Position numbers and translations under genes: made by a program
Origin: CAG-103 sp045112425
GTDB taxonomy: Bacteria > Bacillota > Clostridia > Oscillospirales > Oscillospiraceae
Assembly: GCA_045112425.1 (NCBI GenBank)
Contig: JBGUHV010000085.1
Location: 1-15,078 of the forward strand
Length of the DNA stretch: 15,078 nucleotides
Reading direction: 5' to 3'
Shown here: positions 1 through 7,435 of the stretch, piece after piece
Position numbering within the stretch: position 1 is the first letter of the stretch
Layout of the letters: every line of letters starts with the position of its first letter
The notes under the pieces: model-generated
What the model saw: only the letters and a program-made list of their open reading frames with translations
Database searches by the model: none
Told to the model about the DNA's origin: nothing

Positions 1-2
1 TG

Positions 3-1286
3 GGCTACCTGAACGTGACCGTGTTCGACCGCAATCCCGAGCCGGGCGGCATGCTCGTGATGGGCATCCCCTCCTACCGCCTCGACCGCAAGGCGCTCAA
101 GGGCGAGATCGACATTCTCAAGAAGATGGGCGTTAAGTTCAAGATGAACACCGAGATCGGCAAGGACATTACCATCGACAAGCTGCGCAAACAGGGCTAC
201 AAGGCGTTCTACGTTGCCATCGGCGCGCAGAAGAGCTCGAAGCTGAACGTTCCCGGCGAGGATCTCACCGGCGTGTTCGGCGGCGTCGACTTCCTGCGCG
301 AGGTGAACCTCGGCAACAAGCCCGCGCTCGGCAAGAAGTGCGCCGTCATCGGCGGCGGCAACGTGGCGATGGACGTCTGCCGCACGGCTGTCCGTCTGGG
401 CGCCGAGACCTACGTCATCTACCGCCGCAGCGAGGCCGAGATGCCCGCCGACAAGGAAGAGGTCGCCGAGGCGCTGGAAGAGGGCGTGAAGTTCCGCTAT
501 CTCTCCGCTCCCGTGGAGATCGAGGGCACGGCTGCCGGTAAGGTCAGCGGCCTGAAGGTCGAGATCATGGAGCTCGGCGAGCCCGACGAGAAGGGCCGCC
601 GCGCACCTGTGGGCACCGGCAAGTTCGAGACCATCAAGGTCAACTCCGTCATCTCCGCCGTCGGTCAGGTCATCGACTGGGGCGAGCTCGACGTGGGCGC
701 GCTGAAGACCGGTAAGAAGGGCAACGCGGTTGCCGACCCGATCACCTATCAGACCGCGCAGGACGACATCTTCGTCGGCGGCGACGTCTACACCGGCCCG
801 AAGTTCGCCATCGACGCGATTGCCGCCGGCCGTGAGGGCGCCGAGTCCATCCACCGCTTCGTCAACGACGGCCAGAGCCTGACGATCAGCCGCAACCTCC
901 GCGAGTTCTACGAGCTCGACAAGGACAATCTCGCACTCGAGATCGACTGCTTCGACCGTCCGGCGCGTCAGCCGATCCTGCACGATGCGAAGAAGGCGAA
1001 GACCTTCCAGCACGACCGTCTCACCTTCACGGAGGAGCAGGTCAAGGCGGAGGCCAGCCGCTGCCTCGGCTGCGGCGTGAGCGTCGTCGATCCGAACCGC
1101 TGCATCGGCTGCGGCCTGTGCACCACCCGCTGCATGTTCGACGCGATCCACCTGCACCGCGACCATCCGGAGGCCTCGGAGGGCTTCGTGTCCTGCGAGC
1201 AGCGAATTCCCGCGCTGCTGCCCTATGTGGCAAAGCGTGCCGTGAAGATCGTGAAGAAGAGCCTGGAAGAAAAGGTCGGTAAATAA
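3..1286 (+). CDS. GltD-like FAD/NAD(P)-dependent oxidoreductase with C-terminal 4Fe-4S segment, 5' end outside window
   Basis: The reading frame is open from the window edge, so this is the C-terminal 427 residues of a longer protein. It begins inside the FAD-binding Rossmann fold (VTVFDRNPEPGGML is the second strand and following loop). An NAD(P)-binding motif, AVIGGGNVAMD, lies near visible residue 115, and the FAD-closing motif GGDVYTGP with AIDAIAAGREGA lies near 255-276. These are the marks of the glutamate synthase small-subunit/dihydropyrimidine dehydrogenase N-terminal family. The C-terminus carries ferredoxin-like cysteines: CLGC, then CIGCGLCTTRC around residues 350-373, which would bind one or two Fe-S clusters and pass electrons between NAD(P)H and a ferredoxin-type partner. 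GltD normally carries its Fe-S segment at the N-terminus, so this is more likely an independent or multidomain oxidoreductase than true GltD. The substrate cannot be told. A terminator follows 12 bases after the stop. Family confidence is high, specific function low. Confidence 0.9.
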   Translation, partial: GYLNVTVFDRNPEPGGMLVMGIPSYRLDRKALKGEIDILKKMGVKFKMNTEIGKDITIDKLRKQGYKAFYVAIGAQKSSKLNVPGEDLTGVFGGVDFLREVNLGNKPALGKKCAVIGGGNVAMDVCRTAVRLGAETYVIYRRSEAEMPADKEEVAEALEEGVKFRYLSAPVEIEGTAAGKVSGLKVEIMELGEPDEKGRRAPVGTGKFETIKVNSVISAVGQVIDWGELDVGALKTGKKGNAVADPITYQTAQDDIFVGGDVYTGPKFAIDAIAAGREGAESIHRFVNDGQSLTISRNLREFYELDKDNLALEIDCFDRPARQPILHDAKKAKTFQHDRLTFTEEQVKAEASRCLGCGVSVVDPNRCIGCGLCTTRCMFDAIHLHRDHPEASEGFVSCEQRIPALLPYVAKRAVKIVKKSLEEKVGK

Positions 1287-1298
1287 TCCATCCCCGAA

Positions 1299-1331
1299 GG
1301 GTCTGCTGCCTGTGCAGCAGACCCTTTTTTT
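1299..1331 (+). terminator. Rho-independent terminator of the oxidoreductase gene
   Basis: An 11-bp perfect stem (GGGTCTGCTGC at 1299-1309, GCAGCAGACCC at 1314-1324) with a 4-base loop is followed by seven T residues. It begins 12 bases after the stop codon. Confidence 0.95.
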
Positions 1332-1383
1332 CATTCTCACTATATTTTATATAAAGTTTACATTTCTGAATTCCAGATGTTGG

Positions 1384-1421
1384 CTAACGCTGTTGACAGC
1401 TTAGACTTTATGTGTTACAAT
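1384..1421 (+). promoter_or_regulatory. Sigma-70/SigA promoter with overlapping dyad operator
   Basis: A -35 box TTGACA (1393-1398) is separated by 17 bases from TACAAT (1416-1421), with an extended -10 TG at 1413-1414. This is close to a perfect vegetative promoter. The -35 lies inside an inverted repeat: CTAA (1384-1387), one unpaired C, then GCTGT TG ACAGC (1389-1400) and TTAG (1401-1404). A dimeric repressor bound there would cover the -35. It drives the 95-residue gene after a leader of about 95 bases, and probably the SH3-NlpC/P60 gene too. Confidence 0.85.
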
Positions 1422-1521
1422 TTCGTAACAGTCATGCTGATATCTGTTTCAAATTTTTAAACGAAACGGTCGGTGCGTCATTGCCGCCGAAGTCAGCAAC
1501 CAGTAAAGAGGTGTATTCGTT

Positions 1522-1809
1522 TTGGCAAAATCCAAAGAGCTGGTGTACAAGGGCCACCCGCTGAGAAGGAAGGACAATCTGATCTATTTTGGCAGCATGG
1601 CTGACAAGTACATCGTCATGCTTCAAATCCTCGACACGAAGAAGGTCAAGGATCTGGACGTGGCGACGCGGGTTTCTGTGCAGCTGCAGCTGACCGACCC
1701 CGATCTGAAGAGCCGCGACCGCGTGATTCGGAAGACGGAGAAGGACGGCCTCTACCCCGCCATGGACGTGGCGACGGTGTGGCTGGAGCGCGCGCTCGCA
1801 GAGAAATGA
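1522..1809 (+). CDS. Small conserved-type protein of unknown function, 95 aa, TTG start
   Basis: The start is TTG at 1522, chosen because AGAGGTG (1507-1513) sits 8 bases upstream and no in-frame ATG gives a full product. The protein begins MAKSKELVYKGHPLRRKDN and contains a middle segment MADKYIVMLQILDTKKVKDL, then VSVQLQLTDP and a C-terminal helix DVATVWLERALAEK. It is charged, has no signal peptide or membrane segment, and is probably cytoplasmic. The layout resembles short conserved hypothetical proteins of Clostridia, but I cannot assign a function. It is the first gene after a strong, dyad-covered promoter. The SH3-NlpC/P60 gene follows after 125 bases without a clear terminator, so the two may be co-transcribed. 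Confidence 0.85.
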   Translation: MAKSKELVYKGHPLRRKDNLIYFGSMADKYIVMLQILDTKKVKDLDVATRVSVQLQLTDPDLKSRDRVIRKTEKDGLYPAMDVATVWLERALAEK

Positions 1810-1934
1810 CGTCTGTGTGATCCTTCGCACAGGCCTCCCGAAGAAGGCGCATCCTCCGCGCAGAGCAGCGCCGCTCTGTGCTGCGCGCGGCCTTCCACCG
1901 GGAGAGGACAGCGGCGAAAGGAAGGAACGATACG

Positions 1935-3509
1935 ATGAAGAAAAATTGGTTTACAACCGGATTGACGGCAATCCTCATTGCCGCCATGCTGGCGACCGGC
2001 GTGGGCGCGGTCAGCATCGGCGGCGGCACCACCACGACGGCAGTGAACTTCCGTACGGGTGCAGGCACCGGGAACAGTGTCATCGCCACGCTCCCCGCCG
2101 GAACGACCGTGATCGTTCAGGAGAGCGCGGGCAACGGCTGGTATAAGGTCATCTACAACGGCACCACCGGTTACATCTCCGGAGACTATCTCAAGGTTTC
2201 CACCTCGGCCTCCGGCTCCTTCGGCACCGGCACCGTGACTGCGAGCAGCGTGAACTTCCGCGACGGCGCGAGCATGAGCGCGGGCGTGATCGGTTCCCTC
2301 TCCAACGGCACGGCGGTGACGATCATCGGTGTGAACGGCAACTGGTACCAGGTTCAGGCCAACGGCAAGACGGGCTACGTCAGCTCCGACTATGTGAAGG
2401 TCGGCGGCTCTGCCGCTCCCGCTCCGGGCGGAAATGGCGGCGGTCAGGCCACCGGCGGCACTGCCGGCACCGTGAAGGGCGACTATGTGCGCATGCGCTC
2501 CGGCCCCGGCACGGGCTACGCCATTCTCGGCACCTATAACAACGGCACGGCGCTCACCATCAACGGCACGGACAGCGGATGGACAAAGGTCACCATCGGC
2601 GGCGTGAACGGCTACATCCGTTCGGACTACGTCGCGCAGGGCGGCTCGTCCTCCGGCGGCGGTCAGACCACGTGTCAGACCGGCTACATCAACGGCACCT
2701 CCGTGCGTATGCGCTCCGGTCCCAACACCTCGAGCTCGATCCTCGGTGTTTACAACACCAGCACCGCGATGACGATCACCGGCTCCAGCGGAAACTGGTA
2801 CGCCGTGACCTACAACGGCCAGAACGGCTACGTCTGCAAGGACTACATGACCACCTCGAATCCCGGCAGCAGCACCCCTGCTCAGTCGCAGGAGGGCTAC
2901 GTCAAGGGCAATTCCGTGCGTCTGCGTTCCGGCCCGGGCACCGGATACTCCATTCTCGGCAACTATAACAACGGCACGCCGCTGACCATCACCGGCACCT
3001 CCGGCGACTGGACGGCCGTGACAATCAACGGTCTCAAGGGCTACATGAGCAGCGCTTATGTCACGACCACGAAGCCCGCCGTCACCAGTGCCAACCCGAA
3101 CTCCACGACCACCACGCCCAGCACCTCCAACAGCACGGGCGGTCAGCAGATCGTGGACACCGCGAAGCAGTATCTCGGTTACCCCTACGTCTACGGCGGC
3201 ATGAGCCCCGCGGGCTTCGACTGCTCCGGCTTTGTCGGCTACGTCTACAAGCTCTGCGGCTACAGCCTCAAGCGCACCGCCAGCGACATCTACTACAACA
3301 ACGGCACCAGCGTGAGCAAGGACAGCCTGCAGCCCGGCGACCTGGTCTTCTTCTCCAACTCCAGCGAGAGCATCGGCCACGTCGGCATCTACATCGGCAG
3401 CGGACAGTTCATCCACGCCTCCTCCAGCACCGTCGGCGTCATCATCAGCGATCTGAATTCGAGCTACTACGTCCAGCATTATCAGGGCGCCAAGCGCATC
3501 ATCCAGTGA
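1935..3509 (+). CDS. Secreted SH3-repeat NlpC/P60 peptidoglycan hydrolase
   Basis: The 524-residue product is exported and should cut peptide stems of peptidoglycan. The ATG at 1935 is preferred over in-frame codons further 5' because AAAGGAAGGA (1918-1927) lies just upstream and the signal peptide starts there: MKKNW, a hydrophobic core, and likely cleavage after TGVGA (about residue 25). Five bacterial SH3 repeats follow, roughly 33-89, 98-156, 178-235, 249-307 and 320-378, each ending in a GY-(I/V/M)-x-x-x-Y(V/M/L) strand. Gly/Ser and Ser/Thr/Pro linkers separate them. The catalytic NlpC/P60 domain spans about 404-524, with Cys430 in FDCSG, His482 in GHVGIYIG and His494 in FIHASS as the expected triad. 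Repeats 3-5 share the VR(M/L)RSGP signature and differ from repeats 1-2 (VNFR), suggesting local duplication. Cys247 and Cys301 bracket repeat 4. Cell-wall cleavage is well supported; the exact bond is not known. Confidence 0.95.
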   Translation: MKKNWFTTGLTAILIAAMLATGVGAVSIGGGTTTTAVNFRTGAGTGNSVIATLPAGTTVIVQESAGNGWYKVIYNGTTGYISGDYLKVSTSASGSFGTGTVTASSVNFRDGASMSAGVIGSLSNGTAVTIIGVNGNWYQVQANGKTGYVSSDYVKVGGSAAPAPGGNGGGQATGGTAGTVKGDYVRMRSGPGTGYAILGTYNNGTALTINGTDSGWTKVTIGGVNGYIRSDYVAQGGSSSGGGQTTCQTGYINGTSVRMRSGPNTSSSILGVYNTSTAMTITGSSGNWYAVTYNGQNGYVCKDYMTTSNPGSSTPAQSQEGYVKGNSVRLRSGPGTGYSILGNYNNGTPLTITGTSGDWTAVTINGLKGYMSSAYVTTTKPAVTSANPNSTTTTPSTSNSTGGQQIVDTAKQYLGYPYVYGGMSPAGFDCSGFVGYVYKLCGYSLKRTASDIYYNNGTSVSKDSLQPGDLVFFSNSSESIGHVGIYIGSGQFIHASSSTVGVIISDLNSSYYVQHYQGAKRIIQ

Positions 3510-3529
3510 TGAAATCAGGTATGCCGCAA

Positions 3530-3563
3530 GCCGCTCCCATTGAAAGATGGGGGCGGCTTTTTT
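3530..3563 (+). terminator. Rho-independent terminator after the NlpC/P60 gene
   Basis: An 11-bp stem with one G-U pair (GCCGCTCCCAT at 3530-3540, ATGGGGGCGGC at 3547-3557) and a 6-base loop is followed by six T residues. It lies 20 bases past the stop codon. Confidence 0.95.
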
Positions 3564-3581
3564 GTGCTCATTTTAATTTAC

Positions 3582-3596
3582 CATAATAATATTATG
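3582..3596. promoter_or_regulatory. AT-rich perfect palindrome upstream of the exporter promoter (candidate operator)
   Basis: CATAATAATATTATG is a perfect 7+1+7 inverted repeat, ending 5 bases before the -35 box of the ABC operon. Such a site could bind a dimeric regulator or act as an upstream A/T element for RNA polymerase. No regulator gene lies next to the operon in this window, so a factor would have to be encoded elsewhere. Confidence 0.5.
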
Positions 3597-3601
3597 TTTT
3601 C

Positions 3602-3630
3602 TTGCATGCGATATGAATTTACAGTATAAT
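3602..3630 (+). promoter_or_regulatory. Promoter of the ABC exporter operon, very close to the start codon
   Basis: TTGCAT (3602-3607), 17 bases, then a perfect TATAAT (3625-3630). Transcription would begin near 3637-3638, while the best ATG is at 3640. The mRNA would thus be leaderless or nearly so. No good Shine-Dalgarno sequence is visible before either ATG (3613 or 3640). Confidence 0.75.
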
Positions 3631-3639
3631 AGAGATGTT

Positions 3640-5475
3640 ATGGACCAGACAAAGAAAACGAAAACAGAAAAGCAGCGGGAACGGGCGCTGCTCTGGCGTT
3701 TTTTGCGCGGGAGCAAGGGCTGGTTCCTCATCAGTATGGTCACAGCGGCGCTTGCGGCGCTGTGCGACATGGTGACGCCGCAGATTGTGCGCGCAGCGGT
3801 GGACAACGCCCTCGGCGGGAAGGCGGCCAATCTGCCCGGCTTCGCGATGCGGCTGGTCGAACGCGCGGGCGGCTTCCGGTATCTCGGCGAGCATATCTGG
3901 ATCATGGCGCTTGCGATCCTCGCGGTCGCGGCGGTGAAGGCCGCGGCGCAGTATCTCTTTCGCGTGACGAATACGCGCGGCGCAGAGACGCTCACGAAAA
4001 CCATGCGCGACCAGCTCTTCCGGCACATTGAGCGCCTCCCCTACGCCTGGCACAGCAAGCATCGGACGGGCGATATCATCCAGCGCTGCACGAGCGACAT
4101 TGAGACGCTCAAGAGCTTCGTGTCCGAGCAGATGACGAGCATCTTCCGCATCGTGGTGCTGCTCGCGCTGAGTCTCTCCTTCATGCTCGGCATGAACTGG
4201 AAGCTCACGATCATTGCGATGCTGCCGGTGCCCTATATCATTCTGCGTTCGGTGCACTTCCACGGGAAGATCGGCAAGGCGTTCTTAAACTGCGATGAGA
4301 ACGAGGGGAAGCTCTCGGCCATGGCGCAGGAGAATCTCACGGGCGTGCGCGTGGTGCGCTCGTTCGGGCAGGAGGCGCTCGAGCGCGAACGCTTCGAGAC
4401 GCAGAACGAATATTACACCAATCTCTGGATGGAGCTGGCAAAGCCGCTCGCGCAGTTCTGGAGCCTGAGCGACGTGCTCTCCGGGCTGCAGATTCTGCTG
4501 ATTGTGGTCTTCGGCTCGGTGCTCTGCATCCGGGGCGAGATGACCGCGGGCGAATACATCGCCTTTCTCTCCTACGGCGCGATCATGACCTGGCCGGTGC
4601 GCATGCTCGGGCGCATGATCTCCGAGATGAGCAAGGCGGGCGTGAGCATGGACCGCATCGACTACATCATGGAGGCCGAGGAAGAGCGCGAGACCGGGAA
4701 GGCGCTGACGCCCGCGCTGAATCAGGAGATTCGCTTTGAGCACGTCTCCTTCTCCTACACCGAGGAGGGGCGCGAGGTGCTTCAGGACGTGAGCTTCACC
4801 GTGCCCGCGGGCACGACGCTCGGCATCCTCGGCGGCACGGGCAGCGGCAAGAGCACGCTCATGCTTCTGCTCGACAAGCTCTATCCGCTCGCGGAGAACC
4901 ACGGCCGCATCACGATCGGCGGCGTGGACTTAAACGACATTGACACCGCACACCTGCGGCGGAACATCGGCATGGTGCTGCAGGAGCCGTTTCTCTTCAG
5001 CCGGACGATTCGGGAGAACATCGCAATCACGGACGAGCACATGCCCATGGAGACCGTGCGCGAGGCGAGCCGCGCCGCCTGTCTCGATGAGACGGTGGAG
5101 AGCTTTGCCAAGAGCTACGACACCTTCGTGGGCGAGCGCGGCGTGACGCTCTCGGGCGGGCAGAAGCAGCGCGCCGCCATCGCGCGGGCGCTGACGCAGC
5201 ACACGCCGATTCTCATCTTCGACGATTCGCTCTCCGCCGTGGACACCGAGACGGACGCGAAGATCCGTGCTGCGCTCGAGCAGCGCTTCGGCTCGGCGAC
5301 GATTCTGCTCATCTCCCACCGCATCACAACGCTCTCGAAGGCCGATCAGATTCTCGTGCTCGACCGCGGCCGCATCGTGGAGCAGGGCGACCACGAGACG
5401 CTCTCGAAGGCCGGCGGGGTCTACCAGAAGATCTGCGAGATTCAATCCGCATCCTCTGAGGAGGTGATTGCATGA
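3640..5475 (+). CDS. ABC exporter half-transporter with degenerate Walker B (BmrC/LmrC-like subunit)
   Basis: The 611-residue product (620 if the ATG at 3613 is used) has an N-terminal membrane domain with hydrophobic stretches from about residue 25 to 325 and a C-terminal ATPase domain. Motifs, numbered from 3640, are Walker A GGTGSGKST (398-406), Q-loop LQEPF (Q448), signature LSGGQ (504-508), Walker B ILIFDD (524-529) and H-loop His560 in ISHR. The residue after the Walker B aspartate is Asp529, where the catalytic glutamate normally stands. This marks the degenerate ATP site of heterodimeric type IV exporters such as BmrCD, LmrCD and TM287/288. The start at 3640 is favoured because the TATAAT box lies inside the codons of the longer version. 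The gene overlaps the next one by 4 bases (ATGA), so the two subunits are translationally coupled. The likely role is export of drugs or lipophilic compounds across the membrane; the substrate is unknown. Confidence 0.93.
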   Translation: MDQTKKTKTEKQRERALLWRFLRGSKGWFLISMVTAALAALCDMVTPQIVRAAVDNALGGKAANLPGFAMRLVERAGGFRYLGEHIWIMALAILAVAAVKAAAQYLFRVTNTRGAETLTKTMRDQLFRHIERLPYAWHSKHRTGDIIQRCTSDIETLKSFVSEQMTSIFRIVVLLALSLSFMLGMNWKLTIIAMLPVPYIILRSVHFHGKIGKAFLNCDENEGKLSAMAQENLTGVRVVRSFGQEALERERFETQNEYYTNLWMELAKPLAQFWSLSDVLSGLQILLIVVFGSVLCIRGEMTAGEYIAFLSYGAIMTWPVRMLGRMISEMSKAGVSMDRIDYIMEAEEERETGKALTPALNQEIRFEHVSFSYTEEGREVLQDVSFTVPAGTTLGILGGTGSGKSTLMLLLDKLYPLAENHGRITIGGVDLNDIDTAHLRRNIGMVLQEPFLFSRTIRENIAITDEHMPMETVREASRAACLDETVESFAKSYDTFVGERGVTLSGGQKQRAAIARALTQHTPILIFDDSLSAVDTETDAKIRAALEQRFGSATILLISHRITTLSKADQILVLDRGRIVEQGDHETLSKAGGVYQKICEIQSASSEEVIA

Positions 5476-7283
5476 AGAACCACACCTCCGAGACGGTGCG
5501 TCTCCCCTTCTTCGGCATCGGGAAGATTCTGCCGTATCTGAAAAACTACAAGAGCTCTGTCGCCGTGATGGTTCTCGGCTGCCTCGTCGGAGCGCTGGTG
5601 GACATCGGCGTGCCGCTCTTTCAGCGGTATGCGCTCAACCACTTCATCGGCGAGGGCACACTCGACACGATTGTGGTGTTTGTGCTGCTCTATCTTCTGC
5701 TGATCTGCGGAGGCGCGGCGGTGAACTACGTCGCCTGCATCTGCAGCATGCGCATTGAGGTCGGCGTGGACAAGGATCTGCGCAACGCGGCCTTCCGCCA
5801 TCTGCAGACGCTCTCCTTCTCCTACTTCAACCAGAACAGCGTGGGCTATCTGCACGCACGCGTGATGTCCGACACGCAGAAGATCGGCGCGCTCGTGTCC
5901 TGGACGCTGCTGGACAGCCTCTGGCAGCTGGGCTACGTCGTGGGCGCGGTGGTCGTGATGCTCGCGATCAACGCAAGGCTCGCGCTTCTCGTGATGGCGG
6001 TGCTGCCGCTCGCGGTGCTGCTCTTCTCCGTCTTTCAGAAGGGGCTGACGCGCGCAAACCGCGAAATCCGCGAGATCAACTCGCAGATCACCTCGAACTT
6101 CAATGAGGGCATCACCGGCGCGCGGACGATCAAAACGCTCGTGATTGAGGACACGATGGCAGACGCCTTTGTGTCCGACACAAGCCGCATCCGGCGGAAA
6201 GCCATCGGCGCCGCCCGCCTGCGCGGGCTCTTTGCCGTGACGATGAATCTCGCCTCCTCGCTCGCGCTCGCCGTGGTACTCTGGAAGGGCGGGTACATTG
6301 CAAAAACGCAGATCGGCACGTTCTCCATGTTCATGAGCTACGCGATGGGGCTGATGGAGCCGATTCGCTGGGTCGTGGACGCGATCTCGGATCTGATCAC
6401 GACGCAGGTGAACATTGAGCGCCTGACCAAGCTGCTGGAGACGAAGCCGGACGTGCGCGACACGGACGAGGTCATCTCTGTTTACGGCGACAGCTTCGCG
6501 CCGAAAAAGGAAAACTGGGAGCCGATCCGGGGCGACATTTCCTTCCGCGACGTGACCTTCCGCTATCCCGACGGCGAGGAGACGATTCTCGAGCACTTCA
6601 CGCTCGACATTCCGTTCGGCACGAACGTGGCCATCGTGGGCGAGACGGGCGCCGGGAAATCGACGCTCGCAAACCTGATCTGCCGGTTCTATGAGCCGAC
6701 GGAGGGGCAGGTGCTGATTGATGGAAAAGACGCGCGCGAGCGCTCGCAGCTCTGGCTGCACAGCGCCATCGGCTATGTGCTGCAGACGCCGCACCTCTTT
6801 TCCGGCACGCTGCGGGAGAATCTGCTCTACGGCAAGGCGGACGCGACGGAGGACGAAATTCGCGCGGCGCTCGAGCTCGTGAGTGCGACAGAGGTGGCCG
6901 AGCGACTCGAAAACGGGCTCGACACCGACGTCGGCGAGGGCGGAGACCTCCTCTCCACCGGTGAAAAGCAGCTGATCAGCTTTGCCCGCGCCATCCTCGC
7001 CGACCCACGCATTCTCGTGCTCGATGAGGCCACCGCCTCGGTGGACACGATCACGGAGCAGAAAATCCAGTCCGCCATCGAGACGATCATTCAGGGGCGC
7101 ACGAGCATCGTGATCGCCCACCGGCTCAGCACCGTGAAGAACGCGGACGTGATCCTCGTGGTGCACCACGGCAAGATCGTGGAGCAGGGCAAGCACGCCC
7201 AGCTCATGGCGCAGAAAGGATATTACTACCGGCTGTATACAAGACAGTATGAGGATGAGGCGACGCAGACGGTGCTTGGGTGA
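5472..7283 (+). CDS. ABC exporter half-transporter with intact Walker B but altered signature (BmrD/LmrD-like subunit)
   Basis: The 603-residue product is the partner of the preceding subunit. The start ATG at 5472 overlaps the upstream stop as ATGA and has GAGGAGGTG immediately upstream. Membrane segments occupy roughly residues 25-310. The ATPase domain has Walker A GETGAGKST (390-398), Q-loop Q438, Walker B ILVLDE (514-519, catalytic Glu519) and H-loop His550. Its signature is LSTGE (494-498) in place of LSGGQ. In a head-to-tail dimer this altered signature would face the degenerate Walker B of the first subunit, while Glu519 pairs with the intact LSGGQ of that subunit. One hydrolytic and one non-hydrolytic site result, as known for BmrCD-type exporters. 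A repeat fragment and terminators follow directly after the stop. Confidence 0.94.
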   Translation: MKNHTSETVRLPFFGIGKILPYLKNYKSSVAVMVLGCLVGALVDIGVPLFQRYALNHFIGEGTLDTIVVFVLLYLLLICGGAAVNYVACICSMRIEVGVDKDLRNAAFRHLQTLSFSYFNQNSVGYLHARVMSDTQKIGALVSWTLLDSLWQLGYVVGAVVVMLAINARLALLVMAVLPLAVLLFSVFQKGLTRANREIREINSQITSNFNEGITGARTIKTLVIEDTMADAFVSDTSRIRRKAIGAARLRGLFAVTMNLASSLALAVVLWKGGYIAKTQIGTFSMFMSYAMGLMEPIRWVVDAISDLITTQVNIERLTKLLETKPDVRDTDEVISVYGDSFAPKKENWEPIRGDISFRDVTFRYPDGEETILEHFTLDIPFGTNVAIVGETGAGKSTLANLICRFYEPTEGQVLIDGKDARERSQLWLHSAIGYVLQTPHLFSGTLRENLLYGKADATEDEIRAALELVSATEVAERLENGLDTDVGEGGDLLSTGEKQLISFARAILADPRILVLDEATASVDTITEQKIQSAIETIIQGRTSIVIAHRLSTVKNADVILVVHHGKIVEQGKHAQLMAQKGYYYRLYTRQYEDEATQTVLG

Positions 7284-7286
7284 ATG

Positions 7287-7317
7287 CCTCGCAGAGTTTG
7301 CGCTCGCAAGCGCAAAC
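7287..7317 (+). repeat. Short relative of the dispersed intergenic repeat (box plus hairpin)
   Basis: Three bases after the exporter stop codon lies CCTCGCAGAGTT (7287-7298), identical to the 5' box of the two longer copies at 8051 and 10577. It is followed, as in those copies, by a small hairpin with its own sequence (GTTTGCGC at 7296-7303, GCGCAAAC at 7310-7317). The rest of the long repeat is absent; the operon terminator comes next. Confidence 0.7.
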
Positions 7318-7325
7318 CGAATAGG

Positions 7326-7369
7326 ATCATCATCGCCCCGCGGCTCTGCCGTGGGGCGATGATGATTTT
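7326..7369 (+). terminator. Strong hairpin terminator of the ABC operon
   Basis: An 18-bp stem with one G-U pair (7326-7343 and 7349-7366) and loop CTCTG is followed by a short run of T residues. The T tract is weak, but the stem is long and GC-rich. Confidence 0.75.
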
Positions 7370-7386
7370 CGCAGTGCATCCCCTGC

Positions 7387-7422
7387 AAAATGAATGCCCG
7401 CCGATTAGCGGGCATTCATTTT
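7387..7422. terminator. Bidirectional terminator between convergent genes
   Basis: A perfect 15-bp stem, AAAATGAATGCCCGC (7387-7401) and its complement (7408-7422), with loop CGATTA. The A/T ends of the stem supply a T tract in both directions. It lies between the exporter operon (+) and the ACT gene (-), whose stop codon is 14 bases away. Confidence 0.9.
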
Positions 7423-7435
7423 GGGAGCGGAGCGA

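Noticed and set aside
1422..1521. Riboswitch or T-box in the leader of the 95-residue gene
   Set aside because: Only 5-bp stems can be drawn, no T-box sequence or known riboswitch core is visible, and no terminator/antiterminator pair is present.
1810..1934. Terminator between the 95-residue gene and the NlpC/P60 gene
   Set aside because: A GC hairpin around 1860-1890 can be drawn but no T tract follows, so read-through is expected.
1752..3479. 575-codon open frame antisense to the NlpC/P60 gene
   Set aside because: It is a high-GC shadow: Ala/Val/Asp-rich, no family motifs, no ribosome binding site, and fully covered by a gene with clear domains.
5442..7415. 657-codon open frame antisense to the second ABC subunit
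   Set aside because: His/Arg/Glu-rich low-complexity shadow of a motif-verified gene; it also runs through two terminators.
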